From contig CAMELV010000036.1 of the NCBI GenBank assembly GCA_945925985.1, positions 1 to 42,048 on the forward strand: DNA of 42,048 bases, written 5' to 3'. The DNA comes from Comamonas sp. lk (GTDB taxonomy: Bacteria; Pseudomonadota; Gammaproteobacteria; Burkholderiales; Burkholderiaceae_C). The translations under genes and the position numbers were made by a program. The notes beneath the pieces were generated by a model that was not told the origin of the DNA, did no database searches, and was given only the letters and a program-made list of their open reading frames with translations. Below, piece by piece: positions 35,279 to 42,048 of this stretch; the stretch's first letter is position 1, and each line of letters opens with the position of its first letter.

Positions 35279-36283
35279 TCAAGGCTGTGTCAGTGCAGCC
35301 TGCAAGCGGCTCGCCTGCGCCCAGTTCACCGCGCCGTTCGGCTGTCGTCCGTGCAACAGGTCGGTGATCTGTTGCACCGTTTCCATGGACTGGTGCTCGA
35401 TCGCCTGCGGTGTCAGGCCGCCAATGTGTGGTGTTGCGATGACGCAGGGGTGGCGTGACAGCGCTGTGCTTGGCATCTGGTCGGGGTCTCGACCGACATC
35501 CAGTGCACATCCGGCAATGAGCCCGGTGTCGAGCGCGTGCAGCAGAGCGGCATCGTCGACCAAGTTGCCTCGAGACGGATTGATGAAGTAGGCCGATGGT
35601 TGCATGGCCGCGAAAGCGGCTGCGCCCATGAGCCGCTCGGATTGGGGCGTGGCGTTGGCCAGGCAGATCACATAGTCGCAGCGTCCCAGCAATTCATCCA
35701 GCGGCACTTGGGCGATGGCGTCGTGGCCAACGTACACAAAGGGATCACTGACCACCACCCGCATGCCAAAGGCAAGCGCCAAGTCTGCCAGCGCCCGCCC
35801 TATCTGGCCGTAGCCAATGATGCCAAGGGTCGCATGTCGTAACTCGCGGCCCATCACAGGGACCGGCAACATCCCGCGGCGGTAATCGGTCACCGCGGCG
35901 CTGATACCGCGGCTGAGGTCAATCATCACGCCAATCGTCCATTCGGCCACTGAGGTCATGAACCCGGCGCTGGCCTGCGTCACCAGCACGCCGAGGCGGC
36001 TCGCAGCTGGAACATCAACATTGCGGATGTCGACGGCGCAACGGCAAAAAGCCAGCAGTTCAGGCAGTCGCTCAAGCAGTTCAGCACCGCCTTCAGCGCG
36101 TCGGTCACTCAGGATGATGTCGCAACCCTTTGCCGCCGCTGCCAAAGATTCTGGCGTCCATGGCTCGAGGTGATGGCTGACCCGCACATGCGCAACCGCT
36201 TGCAGCGCCTGAAGGGCCCTTGCACCGTAATAATTTTCCAGGGCGGCTGGATCGTGGGTCACAAAGACCTTGAATGTTCGCAT
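35279..36283 (-). CDS. D-2-hydroxyacid dehydrogenase (NAD-binding)
   Basis: The 334-residue protein fits the D-isomer-specific 2-hydroxyacid dehydrogenase family. The Rossmann motif LGIIGYGQIGRALADLALAFGMRVVV and SDPF supply NAD(H) binding, the catalytic Arg lies in FINPSRGNLVDD, and the catalytic His in IATPHIGGLT. The usual Glu region (DVF-x-x-EP) reads DVGRDPDQMP, so an Asp may take its place. This matches a subgroup seen in Burkholderiales catabolic loci, which I infer from memory. Its gene precedes the deacetylase gene, and the two could process one amide or hydroxy acid compound. Confidence 0.9.
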   Translation of the reverse strand: MRTFKVFVTHDPAALENYYGARALQALQAVAHVRVSHHLEPWTPESLAAAAKGCDIILSDRRAEGGAELLERLPELLAFCRCAVDIRNVDVPAASRLGVLVTQASAGFMTSVAEWTIGVMIDLSRGISAAVTDYRRGMLPVPVMGRELRHATLGIIGYGQIGRALADLALAFGMRVVVSDPFVYVGHDAIAQVPLDELLGRCDYVICLANATPQSERLMGAAAFAAMQPSAYFINPSRGNLVDDAALLHALDTGLIAGCALDVGRDPDQMPSTALSRHPCVIATPHIGGLTPQAIEHQSMETVQQITDLLHGRQPNGAVNWAQASRLQAALTQP

Positions 36284-36407
36284 GTGAGGATCCTAGGTGA
36301 TTTGCCTGTGGCTCCGCAAGTTGGCAGTACACAAAATGCTTTAAGCTTGCTACAGCTCGTGGTGTTCACCCATGCAGCGGCAATCTGCACCCCGATAAAG
36401 GTAACCC

Positions 36408-37580
36408 ATGCGCCTCACTTTCAAAACCTTGCGATGGCTGGGCCTGGCACTGCTGCTGGCGGCGCTGGCGATTCAGCTTAGCGGTCACGGTTATTTTTGG
36501 CGTGCCCTGGCCGGTACGTATCTGCAGGGCCACACCACGGCACACATTGATGACGCCGCCAATTTTGCGCAGCGCGCCATACCTGCCGGCACCCCGCAAG
36601 ACTGGCCCAAAGATGCACGTTATAACCAGCGGCCGCTTGACCCTGCGATGCAGGCTTATCTCAAGCAATATGGCACGGCCGGCTTTTTGGTAGCGCAAAA
36701 CGGGGCTATCGTGCACGAGCAGTACTTTGCGCCCTACGACCAGAACAGCCGGACCAACTCGTTTTCAGTCGCCAAGACCATCACCACCATGCAGGTTGGG
36801 CTGGCCATTCAGGAAGGCTTTATCCCCAACTTTGACGCACCCATCACCGGGCAGCTCCCCGAATACGCCAACGATTCCCGTGGCAGCAAAGCTACTCTGG
36901 CCCAGCTCTCCAGCATGAAGGCCGGCCATGACTGGACCGAAGACTACTACCTGCCGCTGAACGTCACCACCGACCTCTACTTTGGCCAAGACGCGCGCCA
37001 GCTGGTGTTGCGTCAGGGCTTCGAACGCGAGCCGGGTAGCGCCTATGAATACAGCAGCGGCACTACCCAGTTGCTGGGCGTTTACCTGGAGCGTGCGTTG
37101 GGTGCCAAAGAAAAAGGACTGACCATCAGCCAGCACCTTTCCCGCAGCTTGTGGCAGCCCCTGGGCATGGCGCGTGAAGGCATTTACACGCTGGATCGCG
37201 CCGGAAGCGAAGGTGGCATCGAGCGGACCTATTGCTGCGTCTTCGCTACAACCCGTGACTTTGCCAAGTTTGGCCAGCTGCTGCTGCAAGACGGACAGTG
37301 GCAGGGCAAGCCGCTGTTGGACAAGGCCTTTGTCGAGCGCATGCGCCAGCCTGACCTGAAACCTTATTACGGGCACTCGCTCTGGATGGACTGGCAGTAC
37401 AAGCACCCGTTTTATTTCATGCAGGGGCACCAGGGCCAGTATGTGATTGTGGTGCCCTCCAAGCAGCTGGTGGTGGTGCGTCTGGGGCAGTTCCGCAACA
37501 AGAAGGACAAGGGTCCGAATGGCGTTACGCCCAGCGAGGTCTATCGGTTTGTGGATCAGGCGGTGGCGCTGGTGTCGTGA
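36408..37580 (+). CDS. Serine hydrolase of the beta-lactamase/transpeptidase-like family
   Basis: The 390-residue protein has an N-terminal hydrophobic helix (residues 8-25, signal anchor) and a class C beta-lactamase fold. Nucleophile Ser120 lies in the SxxK motif FSVAK (Lys123), the Tyr motif is YEYSSGT, and the third element HQGQY replaces the usual KTG. The closest described relatives are 6-aminohexanoate-dimer hydrolase and EstB-type esterases. It is probably periplasmic and anchored; the substrate is unknown. AAGGTAA precedes the ATG. The stop overlaps the next gene start (GTGA). Confidence 0.88.
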   Translation: MRLTFKTLRWLGLALLLAALAIQLSGHGYFWRALAGTYLQGHTTAHIDDAANFAQRAIPAGTPQDWPKDARYNQRPLDPAMQAYLKQYGTAGFLVAQNGAIVHEQYFAPYDQNSRTNSFSVAKTITTMQVGLAIQEGFIPNFDAPITGQLPEYANDSRGSKATLAQLSSMKAGHDWTEDYYLPLNVTTDLYFGQDARQLVLRQGFEREPGSAYEYSSGTTQLLGVYLERALGAKEKGLTISQHLSRSLWQPLGMAREGIYTLDRAGSEGGIERTYCCVFATTRDFAKFGQLLLQDGQWQGKPLLDKAFVERMRQPDLKPYYGHSLWMDWQYKHPFYFMQGHQGQYVIVVPSKQLVVVRLGQFRNKKDKGPNGVTPSEVYRFVDQAVALVS

Positions 37581-38059
37581 GGTCGGCCCAACACCCCACT
37601 GCCCTGCGCAACGCGCAATTGCTGCGGCTTGCCGACATCCTGACCGACGTGGTTGAGTTCGAGCAGCCGGTTCGTACCAGTGCCGAGGCGGCTGCTGCCA
37701 TTGGCTGTTCGGTGGCCGAGATCGCCAAATCCATCGTGTTTCGGGGCCAGACCAGCGGCTTGGCGGTGATGGTGGTGGCCAGCGGCGACAACCGGGTCAG
37801 CGAGGCCAAGGTGGCGGCTTTGGTGGGCGAAGGTCTGGGCCGCGCGGATGCAGACTTTGTCCGGGCTGCAACCGGCTACGTCATTGGCGGTGTTGCACCC
37901 TTTGGCCACGCTCAGCCCTGCCGGGTTCTGCTGGATGAAGAGCTGCAGCGCTTCTCTGCGGTTTGGGCAGCAGCGGGCACGCCCTACTCGGTGTTCCCCC
38001 TGAGTCCTGCCCAGTTGCAGCGGCTGACCGGCGCTGACTGGTCGGACGTCAAGGCCTGA
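37577..38059 (+). CDS. YbaK/EbsC-type aminoacyl-tRNA deacylase
   Basis: This 160-residue member of the YbaK/ProX editing-domain family hydrolyses mischarged aminoacyl-tRNA (Cys- or other on tRNA-Pro) in known cases. Family features are SVAEIAKSIVFRG, VVASGDNRVSEAKVA with the active-site Lys, and GYVIGGVAPFGH. The start is GTG at 37577, overlapping the serine hydrolase stop by 4 bp, the only start that fits the conserved N terminus. Its exact tRNA specificity cannot be told. Confidence 0.92.
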   Translation: MRSAQHPTALRNAQLLRLADILTDVVEFEQPVRTSAEAAAAIGCSVAEIAKSIVFRGQTSGLAVMVVASGDNRVSEAKVAALVGEGLGRADADFVRAATGYVIGGVAPFGHAQPCRVLLDEELQRFSAVWAAAGTPYSVFPLSPAQLQRLTGADWSDVKA

Positions 38060-38146
38060 AGCGGAACAGCCAACCCATGGTGCGATACTTGTCTAGATGC
38101 ACTTGAGAGATATGCCCCGGGCTTTATTCATGTTCGCCTGGTTCCC

Positions 38147-38422
38147 ATGACAGACTACTATGCCGTGCTGGGGCTGGCCAGCGACGCGACGCTGGCCGAC
38201 ATCAAAAAAGCCTTTCGCCAGCAGGCGGCCCTGCACCACCCCGACCGCAACAGTGCGCCCGAAGCGCCGGCGCGCTTTCGGGCCGTGCAGGCGGCCTATG
38301 AGGTGCTGTCAGACCCCGACCGGCGCCAAGCCTACGACGACAACCGCCGCCGCAACCTGCTGGACGATCCGCTGCAAACCGCCAGCGAGATTTGGCAGAA
38401 CTACTTCAAAACCGTCCTTTGA
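38147..38422 (+). CDS. J-domain-only protein (DnaJ-like)
   Basis: The 91-residue protein is nearly all J-domain: TDYYAVLGLASDATLADIKKAFRQQA, HPD at residues 31-33 (HHPDRN), then FRAVQAAYEVLSDPDRRQAYDDNRR. The intact HPD predicts stimulation of an Hsp70 ATPase. There are no Gly/Phe or zinc domains, so client choice must come from the short tail (LLDDPLQTASEIWQNYF) or from partners, perhaps the proteins encoded downstream. It begins a four-gene plus-strand cluster. No heat-shock sigma32 box is evident in the 87-bp gap upstream. Confidence 0.93.
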   Translation: MTDYYAVLGLASDATLADIKKAFRQQAALHHPDRNSAPEAPARFRAVQAAYEVLSDPDRRQAYDDNRRRNLLDDPLQTASEIWQNYFKTVL

Positions 38423-38447
38423 AGTTAATTTGAATGGACACAGACCC

Positions 38448-39023
38448 GTGAGCACCTCGCCTTTTTTTCATAACCTTGCTTCGGCTTATCAGGCTGAACT
38501 GGACGATTTGAGCTCAGACTCCGAGGGCCGCAATGTGCTGCGCCAGCGCCTGGCTGACAAACGCCGCGAGCTCGGGTTTTTACGCCAGATGATTGAGCTG
38601 AGCCCGGAGATGGTGGCGGTGGTGTTTCACCAGGGCTTCCAATTCAAGCAGCCGCAGCGCATGGAGCAACTGACCAAGCAGGCGTCAGAAGACCTGCCGG
38701 CCTGGGCTACCCTGGCAGACGCCGTCACCCTGCAGCCCTGGGCTCGGCCGCTGAGCCTGGAGATCTTGAAAGAACCCATGGGGGACTGGTTTATGACCGT
38801 GGCGGCCGGGCTTGAGTACCTTTACGGCAAGCCTGCTAAGGCCCCAGTGTCTGATTCCGACAGCGAAGACCAGGATTCGGATGACGACACAGACCGCGAG
38901 CAGTCAGACAACGGCGACGCCGACAGTGACGGCGATGACGGTCATGACGGCCATGACGGCAATGGGCGCCACGAGGCCGGCGAAGACTGGCTGGCCGAGC
39001 AGGGCTTTGACCGCAAGGACTAA
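38448..39023 (+). CDS. Uncharacterised protein with Asp-rich tail (J-domain operon gene 2)
   Basis: I do not recognise this 191-residue protein. The N-terminal 125 residues are helical and globular (SAYQAELDDLSSDSEGRNVLRQRLADKRREL, then MIELSPEMVAVVFHQGFQF). The last 60 or so are strongly acidic and low complexity, dominated by Asp, Ser, Glu and HDG units, and would be disordered. GTG at 38448 is the chosen start, 25 bp after the J-domain gene; a TTG at 38430 in the same frame is possible. It shares the operon and acidic-tail style with the next gene. Confidence 0.7.
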   Translation: MSTSPFFHNLASAYQAELDDLSSDSEGRNVLRQRLADKRRELGFLRQMIELSPEMVAVVFHQGFQFKQPQRMEQLTKQASEDLPAWATLADAVTLQPWARPLSLEILKEPMGDWFMTVAAGLEYLYGKPAKAPVSDSDSEDQDSDDDTDREQSDNGDADSDGDDGHDGHDGNGRHEAGEDWLAEQGFDRKD

Positions 39024-39052
39024 GCCCCAACCAACACCAACCGAAAGCACCC

Positions 39053-39799
39053 ATGAACCATCTCGCCCTGATCACCAAGACCCAAAGCCTGATTGCCTCG
39101 GGCGACATTGTGGGCGCCGAGTCTGCCCTGGTGGCGCTGGCAGATGCCGAGGGCGACCAGGCCCTGATGGTGGTGCTGGCGCAGCTGCCGCCCAAAGACA
39201 TCTTGGCGGTGATCCGAGAGTACGACAACTCCAAAGAGTCGGTCATCAATCTGCTGGTCACACCTGAGCAGTTTGCCCGCGCTGTGGTGTTGGAAAAGCA
39301 GTACAAAGACCTGACCCACAGCCACCTGCGTGGCATGCTCAACTCGATCATCTTCCGTGACGGGGCTGACCCGCTGGCCTTTATGAATGCCATGGGTGAT
39401 CTCGACGGTGGCGCCGAGGCGCTGGCCGACTACTTTGCCGAGAAGCACAGCCGCATTGAGGCCTTTGCCCGCAGCGGTACGTTTGACACGGTGGAGGACG
39501 ACGGTGAGGTGATGTCCGAAACCGCCTTGCTGGCCTCTGCCTATGCCAAACCCCGGGTCGAGCAGGATGAGGTGTCCGACCAGGACTGGATGGAGCTGGC
39601 CTGGATACTGCGGTACGAGTGCCCGGACTTGTTCATTGAAATGCTGCTGGTGTTGCGTGCCAAGGCCCGCGCCTTTGACGCCGGCCTGAGTTTTGACGAG
39701 GAGGCCGAGGCCGATGATGGCAAGGTCGACACCAGCGAGACTGACCGTGGCAATGCCACGCCGGCCGCGGGCGAGTCTGACGAAGAATCTGCCATCTAA
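39053..39799 (+). CDS. Uncharacterised helical protein with acidic tail (J-domain operon gene 3)
   Basis: This 248-residue soluble protein opens with helices reminiscent of short helical repeats (IASGDIVGAESALVALADAEGDQALMVVLAQLPPKDILAVIREYD). A conserved-looking core contains VTPEQFARAVVLEKQYKDLTHSHLRGMLNSIIFRDG, then a WMELAWILRYECPDLFIEMLLVL segment and an acidic C terminus. No known domain is recognised. It begins 29 bp after gene 2 and is followed 18 bp later by gene 4, so a single transcript is likely. Confidence 0.75.
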   Translation: MNHLALITKTQSLIASGDIVGAESALVALADAEGDQALMVVLAQLPPKDILAVIREYDNSKESVINLLVTPEQFARAVVLEKQYKDLTHSHLRGMLNSIIFRDGADPLAFMNAMGDLDGGAEALADYFAEKHSRIEAFARSGTFDTVEDDGEVMSETALLASAYAKPRVEQDEVSDQDWMELAWILRYECPDLFIEMLLVLRAKARAFDAGLSFDEEAEADDGKVDTSETDRGNATPAAGESDEESAI

Positions 39800-39817
39800 G
39801 CCGACCTCTGTCGCCTG

Positions 39818-41029
39818 ATGTCCACCGTTTCCCTGTTTGATGCGCGGCCCTTCTTCGAGAAGGCGCTGGTCCACGGGGTGCAGCACGGCCTGCTGACGCC
39901 GGCCCGGCTGGAGGCCCTGTGCGCCGAGGCGCCCAAGGGCATGGTGCAGATTGCGCGCTACTTTGGCAGCGAGTTTTTGCGCCCCGAGCTGGAACAGGCC
40001 CGCGCCCGCCTGGTCAATCTGGTCAGCCTGTACCTGGAGCAAAGCAGTGGCGGTGACCTGCGGCTGGCGGCCGAGGCACTGCGCGACCACTCGCTGTTGT
40101 CGCGCTCCAAGGGAGGCTCGGAGATGCTCAAGGCCCTGATCGTCATGCCGCAGAACAGCCACTTTGGCATGAACGAGCGCGGCGGCTTTAGCAAGGAGCA
40201 CATTCCGCTCTTGGCCAAATGGTCGCTGCGCCCGTTGACCGATTACCAGACCGAGCTGGCGCAGCGCAGCCGGGCGGTGCTGGCGCTGGATGCTGCCATC
40301 TGGCTGGCGGGCGAGCTGGGCCTGGACGCCGGCGAACTGGAAGAGGCCGGCACCGACGCCGAGGCCGTGATCCGCACCGCGCTGCTGCTGGCCACCGCCA
40401 AGCGCACCGAGATGCCCGACTGGCCCGCCTTTGCCGCCCTGATCACCGCCCTGCGCAAAGCGCAGGGAACGTCCAAGGCTCGGTTGCTGGAAATCGCACT
40501 ACCCGCCCACCTGCCTGCGCAGTTTTTGCCGGTGGTGGCCGGCCTGCGCCAGTCGGTGCAGGGTGATCTGCCTAAAATTCTGGATGCCACCTTAAGCCCG
40601 CGCAAGCTGTTTGACCAGACGCCTAGCTTTCTGGGCCGTTACTTTTGGCTGGAAGGGGCTCTGAGCGAGGTAGACCACTTTGACCGCGCGGTCTCGGCCG
40701 CCTGGCACAAGGCCACCGCCGGCCACCAAGACGACGGCTCGCTGCTGACGCTGTTCTTGTGTGTGGCCGCCGGGGCCAGCCCCAAGACCGTGCTGACCGA
40801 AAAAAGCGCCACCACCCTGCTGCGCAAAATCCGCAAGAGCGGCCTGCAGCCGCCACTTGCCAGCCGCTACATTGCCGAGCACGCGCCGCAACAGCACCAG
40901 CAGGCCTACCTGGCGCTGTGGGCCAACTTTTTAGAAGAAGCTCTGGACACCCTGACCAGCGACCACGACTACACCCTGGCCGACGCGCTGGCGCTGCTGC
41001 GGCGCGAGTGCCATGTCGGCGCGGATTGA
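39818..41029 (+). CDS. Uncharacterised helical protein (J-domain operon gene 4)
   Basis: This 403-residue, mostly alpha-helical soluble protein has no signal peptide. Recognisable elements are an N-terminal FFEKALVHGVQHGLLTPARLEALCAEAPKG and a middle region around MPQNSHFGMNERGGFSKEHIPLLAKWSLRP. Long Leu/Ala-rich helices follow, and near the C terminus LLRKIRKSGLQPPLASRYIAEHAPQQ. I cannot name a family. It is the last gene of the cluster. Confidence 0.78.
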   Translation: MSTVSLFDARPFFEKALVHGVQHGLLTPARLEALCAEAPKGMVQIARYFGSEFLRPELEQARARLVNLVSLYLEQSSGGDLRLAAEALRDHSLLSRSKGGSEMLKALIVMPQNSHFGMNERGGFSKEHIPLLAKWSLRPLTDYQTELAQRSRAVLALDAAIWLAGELGLDAGELEEAGTDAEAVIRTALLLATAKRTEMPDWPAFAALITALRKAQGTSKARLLEIALPAHLPAQFLPVVAGLRQSVQGDLPKILDATLSPRKLFDQTPSFLGRYFWLEGALSEVDHFDRAVSAAWHKATAGHQDDGSLLTLFLCVAAGASPKTVLTEKSATTLLRKIRKSGLQPPLASRYIAEHAPQQHQQAYLALWANFLEEALDTLTSDHDYTLADALALLRRECHVGAD

Positions 41030-41062
41030 TCCGGGCTGGTCCAAAGGCTCGGTGGTGCGAAT

Positions 41063-41545
41063 TCAGAAGTGGTACTGAACCTTGCTGAAGTCACTGATCG
41101 CAAACGCGTAAAGAATCGTCAGGTCCTCGTCATTCACGTTGTTGATCTGGTGCTGGGCATTGCCCGGAATGAACAGCATTCTGCCGGGTTCGACGCTGTG
41201 CACCTCACCCTCAATGGTGACCGTGCCGCGCCCTGACAGGGTGAAATAAGTCTCCGGCTGCGAATGGCGGTGCGGCTCGAGCGACTCATCTTTTCTCAGG
41301 CGAACCACGCCCATCGTCATGTCGTTCTGGCACCCCGAACCACTGCCCAGCAGCTCTTTCCATTGCGCCTTGCCTCGTAGGCCCACCTGATAAAGTGGCC
41401 AGCGAGTCCATGTTGGTGCAACATCCTTTCTGTAATTTCCCGGAGCATTGAACTTGGCGGTTTTTGGTTCTGGGAATTTTTCAATAGGCCCCTGCCAGGC
41501 CGCCGGAGGCTCCCCTGCGAGACTCACGACAGAAAGAAATATCAT
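41063..41545 (-). CDS. Cupin-domain protein
   Basis: This protein of about 160 residues has a single cupin. Motif 1 (PHRHSQPETYFTLSGRGTVTIEG) supplies His, His and Glu metal ligands, and motif 2 (GRMLFIPGNAQHQINNV) a third His. Such proteins range from dioxygenases to lyases to sugar isomerases, so the activity is unknown. The N terminus is short and hydrophobic (MIFLSVVSLAG). ATG 41545 is preferred; a TTG at 41560 with GAGGTG upstream is an alternative. It is convergent with the J-domain operon. Confidence 0.82.
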   Translation of the reverse strand: MIFLSVVSLAGEPPAAWQGPIEKFPEPKTAKFNAPGNYRKDVAPTWTRWPLYQVGLRGKAQWKELLGSGSGCQNDMTMGVVRLRKDESLEPHRHSQPETYFTLSGRGTVTIEGEVHSVEPGRMLFIPGNAQHQINNVNDEDLTILYAFAISDFSKVQYHF

Positions 41546-41677
41546 GACCCTACGAGCCAATTCTGAAGAAGCACCTCACCCCCTGCATGAAGCCTATGCA
41601 TGCCTACTCGGCTAATTACGCCCATCCCCTCGAAAAGGTAAAACGAGCGTATTCCCCCTCTGAAGGCCCGACAGATA

Positions 41678-41943
41678 TCAGTCGAAAAGGTCGAGCTGTC
41701 CTGGCTGGGTGGCGTTGTTCCAGAAAACCGAGTCTGCGTACCTGGCGGCCAGCGCTTCCATATCAATGTCCGGCGCTTCATTGCTGAACTCAAACGACCC
41801 GAACATGTTCACGTGCTGCCACGCCACCGGCGACATCCGTTGTATGAATACGATGGCGTCCAGGTCTCCGGCCGCTACCTTCTGTTCGTACACTTTGGAC
41901 AGAAGTGGTCGCGCAAATTTGAACAATTTTTTAAGTGGAAACT
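41678..41943 (-). pseudogene. 3' relic of a Tn3-family transposase
   Basis: The minus-strand frame encodes FKFARPLLSKVYEQK, then FIQRMSPVAWQHVNMFGSFEF, then ALAARYADSVFWNN, ending QLDLFD. The SP-x-x-W-x-H-x-N-x-x-G pattern near the C terminus is characteristic of Tn3-type transposases. Only about 85 residues remain. The frame continues to 42028, but that part is IS3 sequence in antisense, so the relic appears truncated near 41943 by the IS at the window end. Confidence 0.5.
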
Positions 41944-42048
41944 CTGGGGATAAAGTTTGGCCGTGGACGGCTGAACAGACAGGAGTTTTTGATGGTGAAG
42001 AAGTCAGCGCGCCGCACCCGGCGCACACACACGCCCGCGTTCAAGGCG
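41944..42048 (+). mobile_element. Left end of an IS3-family insertion sequence (cut by window edge)
   Basis: The sequence from about 41944 onwards replaces the Tn3 relic and leads, through GACAGGAG, into a typical IS3 OrfA start. I cannot fix the terminal inverted repeat, since the other end is outside the window; a plausible end begins around the GGCCGTGGACGG run (41959-41970). Confidence 0.5.
41992..42048 (+). CDS. IS3-family transposase OrfA, N-terminal part only
   Basis: The 19 visible codons read MVKKSARRTRRTHTPAFKA, the usual opening of IS3 OrfA proteins (a basic stretch followed by HTPAFKAKVAL-like sequence, the start of the helix-turn-helix). CAGGAG lies 6 bp upstream of the ATG. The gene runs off the window. 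Confidence 0.75.
   Translation, partial: MVKKSARRTRRTHTPAFKA

Noticed and set aside
38060..38146. Heat-shock sigma32 promoter ahead of the J-domain gene
   Set aside because: CTTGAGA and CCCC elements are present but only 6 bp apart, instead of the 13 or so needed.

Overview
The window looks like chromosomal DNA of a Betaproteobacterium, most likely order Burkholderiales, family Comamonadaceae (Rhodoferax/Polaromonas-like). This is inferred from the high G+C content, the protein families and operon styles; no rRNA or marker gene is present to prove it. Genes are densely packed, often with 4-bp ATGA/GTGA overlaps.

Positions 1-9450 form a thiamin region. A minus-strand operon thiO-thiS-thiG-thiE runs directly into a PhnD-like periplasmic binding protein and a 1025-residue hybrid sensor kinase, which makes an unusual tail for a vitamin operon. 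thiD is divergent from thiO and ends flush against a convergent CytX-type pyrimidine permease gene. That permease gene is preceded by a clear TPP riboswitch and a good sigma70-type promoter.

Positions 9440-18360 hold assorted metabolic genes: a small membrane protein, a metallophosphoesterase, a flavin reductase, a DsbA/FrnE-like protein, a GST, a MipA/OmpV protein and an SDR dehydrogenase. They are followed by a HigA antitoxin whose HigB toxin survives only as a 3' remnant. An FAD oxidoreductase precedes a GMC oxidoreductase gene that is full length except for one in-frame amber codon.

Positions 18440-23870 are an accessory, partly decayed island. It contains a membrane-anchored WYL/TerB-like protein, a strongly AT-rich orphan gene, an orphan soluble protein, an orphan polytopic membrane protein and a DUF1778/GNAT toxin-antitoxin pair. 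Short degenerate copies of the 5' end of the PP2C gene found intact at 27644 lie between these modules, and there are relics of a PP2C gene and of a sugar nucleotidyltransferase gene.

Positions 23867-28612 are an FbpABC-like ABC importer operon (binding protein, ATPase, fused double permease) ending in a PP2C-type phosphatase. Convergent to it are ald (alanine dehydrogenase), an orphan solute-binding protein, an Uup-type ABC-F ATPase, a CBS-domain protein, a PsiE-like membrane protein, a polysaccharide deacetylase and a D-2-hydroxyacid dehydrogenase, all on the minus strand.

Positions 36408-41029 (plus strand) carry a serine hydrolase and YbaK-type deacylase pair, then a four-gene cluster made of a J-domain-only protein and three proteins I do not recognise, two with acidic tails. 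The right end has a cupin, a truncated Tn3-type transposase relic and the start of an IS3-family transposase cut by the window edge.

The strongest candidates for something undescribed are the repeat-punctuated island at 19.3-23.8 kb, the J-domain operon, the binding-protein/kinase pair in the thiamin operon, and the ABC importer with its own PP2C phosphatase.
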